Assembly: GCA_002438905.1 (NCBI GenBank)
Contig: DJSA01000107.1
Span: forward strand, 15,872-25,519
Source: Bacteroidales bacterium UBA6346
GTDB taxonomy: Bacteria > Bacteroidota > Bacteroidia > Bacteroidales > UBA932
DNA: 9,648 nucleotides
Direction of reading: 5' to 3'
Position 1 is the stretch's first letter. Each line of letters opens with the position of its first letter. The translations under genes were made by a program, and so were the position numbers. The notes under the pieces were generated by a model. That model saw only the letters and a list, made by a program, of their open reading frames with translations. It searched no databases and had not been told where the DNA came from. This document shows positions 8,133-9,648 of this stretch, piece by piece.

Positions 8133-8147
8133 AATTAGTTAGGTGTA

Positions 8148-9567
8148 ATGTTCAGGAAATTTATGACATTTGTGGCAGTGGCCGCTGCGGCCCTGTCACT
8201 TGCTTCCTGCGAGAAGGATCCGAATGCCCTCGGGGGGGGGCGGAAAAACCCCTGTAATCGAATTTGAGAAAACGCTTTACACGGTTTATGACAACGGAAC
8301 CGTAGATGTCGTGATAAAGTCGACTCTGGCCGCAGCCGAACCGGTGACAATTCCGGTGACTTTCAGTGGAAAGGCCGAAAAGGGCGTGGACTACGAGGTC
8401 GTCGCGAGGGATGCTGAAGGCAAGGAGATTCCGGCAGAGGATGCCGTCACGATTGAAGCCGGAGAAGCGGCCGGTGCGATAACCATAAAGAACATTTCGC
8501 TCACCGAAGAAAAGAACGTCAGCATCTCGTTCACGGTGCCGGAAGGATATGCGGCAGGAACGAAGAAAGTTGCGGTAGTCTCCCCTGACACACAGGAGGC
8601 ATTGGTGTATTCATTCCAGATGGCACGCGGCTATGCACTCGAAAGTTTCGTCACCACGATTGAGGTTGTCGGGACGGTCAGCGGCAAGGACTTCAATGCT
8701 GCCGAGGACATCATCATACCGCTTTCTCTCACGGGAGAAGGCGCATCGGTGCTCCAGTTTGTTGAAGACAAGGAGACAGAAGGCGGCGAAACGGAGGGCG
8801 GTGATGGCGAGACAGAGGACGGAGGCGCAACGGTCACGTCAGTCGCGGCTCCGGCAGCAGGACCGTATGCAGTACTTAAGGCCGGTCAGGCCAAGGCGAC
8901 CGTAAAGTTCACCATTCCGGAGGGTTATTCCGGAGACAAGGAAGCCCTGCTTACGGTTGACACCAACGCTGATTCACGTTTCATCGAGGGCGGCGACAAT
9001 GAGTTCGTCTCCATCGCCGTGCGCGGCCTCCAGACTCCGGACAAGCTTGTCGGAACTTGGAAGTTCAGCAAGGTGTACTCGGAGGAAGAATTGATCAGCA
9101 ACTGGGTGGAATTGTTCGAAGTGGACGAAAGCGAGGTTCCATGCAAGAATGACGGATTCACACTCACTTTTACAAAAGAGGGCGATGGTTCTGTGAAGCT
9201 CAGCCCATCCGGCAATGGAGATTTCGCAAACTTCTTCAGAGAAGCGACAGTGACGCTTGGCAGCCCTATTAACCAGACAAAGCCAAGCACGACCCTTGGC
9301 GAGCATACATCACTTGACTGTAACATGTTCATCCAGGCCGACCCAGATGGGACTCCATACCAGTTTGACACCTACTACAAGCTTTCATCTGCGAACAGGG
9401 CATTCAGTGCCGATACAGAGTCTTTGGGAGAGTCCACTATAATCTTCAACCTCACCGAGAAAGGCCTCGTGATGGAATTCAGGGATTACGAAGGTGATTA
9501 CGTTGATCTCTATGGAGAGTTTGATCCAGATTTCTTCAGCATCCCATCCCTCTTCGTGAAAGAATAA
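8148..9567 (+). CDS. Calx-beta-like/lipocalin-like surface lipoprotein, frame-shifted at a 9-G tract
   Basis: From the ATG at 8148 the frame encodes MFRKFMTFVAVAAAALSLAS, then Cys21 (lipobox LASC), EKDPNALGG, and a TGA at 8265-8267 after 39 residues. The body continues in the +1 frame to TAA at 9565-9567. One G fewer in the run at 8232-8240 joins them into 472 residues. In that numbering a first Calx-beta-like sandwich spans about 36-160 (VIEFEKTLYTVYDNGTVDVV, KAEKGVDYEV, VTIEAGEAAGAITIK), a second about 165-293 (KAGQAKATVKFTIPEGY) with an acidic Gly/Glu/Thr loop at 209-226, and a lipocalin-like domain starts at LVGTWKFSKVY (300-310) and runs to the end. The body also has an ATG in its own frame at 8170, but that start encodes no signal peptide. 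The acidic EKD after the Cys suits surface export in Bacteroidetes. It probably acts as an accessory surface protein of the adjacent SusCD importer; its ligand is unknown. Domain calls are by eye. Confidence 0.8.
8232..8240 (+). repeat. Poly-G tract (G9), candidate phase-variation site
   Basis: Nine consecutive G lie 23 bp after the lipobox Cys codon of the lipoprotein gene. Reading frames before and after the run differ by exactly one base, so G8 or G11 would be ON and G9 or G10 OFF. Homopolymeric G runs of this length are classic slipped-strand sites in other bacteria. They are also a common place for sequencing indels. Confidence 0.85.
8773..8826 (+). repeat. Imperfect 15-bp tandem repeats coding an acidic loop
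   Basis: Two consecutive 15-bp units encode ETEGG ETEGG, followed by DG and the related ETEDGG. The units differ at wobble positions. The segment forms an insertion in the second Calx-beta-like domain of the lipoprotein, probably an exposed acidic loop; repeat number may vary between strains. Confidence 0.6.
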
Positions 9568-9588
9568 TCAAAAATCAAAGCCCAAATT

Positions 9589-9648
9589 TATCCCGTAAAT
9601 CAGCGGAAACCCTATCAAAAATGGTCGTTTCCGCTGATTTACGGGATA
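9589..9648. repeat. Perfect 22-bp inverted repeat with 16-nt spacer at the window end
   Basis: The left arm (9589-9610, beginning TATCCCGTAAATCAGC) is the exact reverse complement of the right arm (9627-9648, beginning GTTTCCGCTGATTTAC). The spacer is 9611-9626. It lies 21 bp after the lipoprotein stop. The window ends exactly where the right arm ends, so neither an extension of the stem nor a following T run can be seen. It may be a strong bidirectional terminator, a mobile-element end, a recombination site, or an assembly fold-back at a contig end. Confidence 0.85.

Noticed and set aside
8170..8241. ATG at 8170 as the native start of the Calx-beta lipoprotein
   Set aside because: It encodes an Arg/Pro-rich stretch with no signal peptide. 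The overlapping frame from 8148 encodes a perfect lipoprotein signal, which shows that the two frames belong together.
9589..9648. CRISPR repeat pair or integron attC site, because the inner arm ends read GGAAAC and GTTTCC
   Set aside because: The two copies are inverted rather than direct and only two are present, so there is no CRISPR array. The attC core orientation (outer RYYYAAC and GTTRRRY) is not met, and no integrase or cas gene is in view.

Overview
The window looks like chromosomal DNA of a gut-type Bacteroidales bacterium (Bacteroidetes), probably a lineage with GC above 50%, such as an Alistipes-like or Muribaculaceae-like organism. The basis is an adjacent SusC/SusD pair, lipoproteins with Bacteroidetes-style lipoboxes, Bacteroidetes -7 promoter boxes (TAnnTTTG), and the absence of Shine-Dalgarno sequences before the starts. 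The genus call is inference only.

Layout. The left third (1-2868) is on the minus strand. A GT-B fold glycosyltransferase of the GT4 type (2868 down to 1468) is followed 154 bp later by the N-terminal 437 codons of a large YfhO-type polytopic membrane protein. That gene runs off the left edge of the window. Both point to envelope glycan or glycoconjugate work. From 2966 rightwards everything is on the plus strand: a TonB-dependent SusC/RagA-type outer-membrane transporter, its SusD/RagB-type surface lipoprotein, a 72-residue lipoprotein, and a lipoprotein of about 50 kDa built from two Calx-beta-like domains and a C-terminal lipocalin-like GTW domain. The two halves diverge from a 97-bp region that holds a -7 box for each direction.

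How it works together. SusC and SusD should form a lidded, TonB-driven importer for an oligosaccharide or peptide. The two lipoproteins sit where accessory surface subunits of such importers are encoded. No glycoside hydrolase, peptidase or regulator lies in the window, so the substrate cannot be named.

The most interesting feature is a run of nine G (8232-8240) just after the lipobox of the last gene. It puts the signal peptide and lipobox in one frame and the 440-residue body in another. Eight G would give one intact 472-residue lipoprotein. This is either a phase-variable (slipped-strand) on/off switch of a surface protein in a SusCD locus, or a sequencing error. A structured inverted repeat overlaps the stop codon of the small lipoprotein gene, and a perfect 22-bp inverted repeat occupies the last 60 bases of the window.
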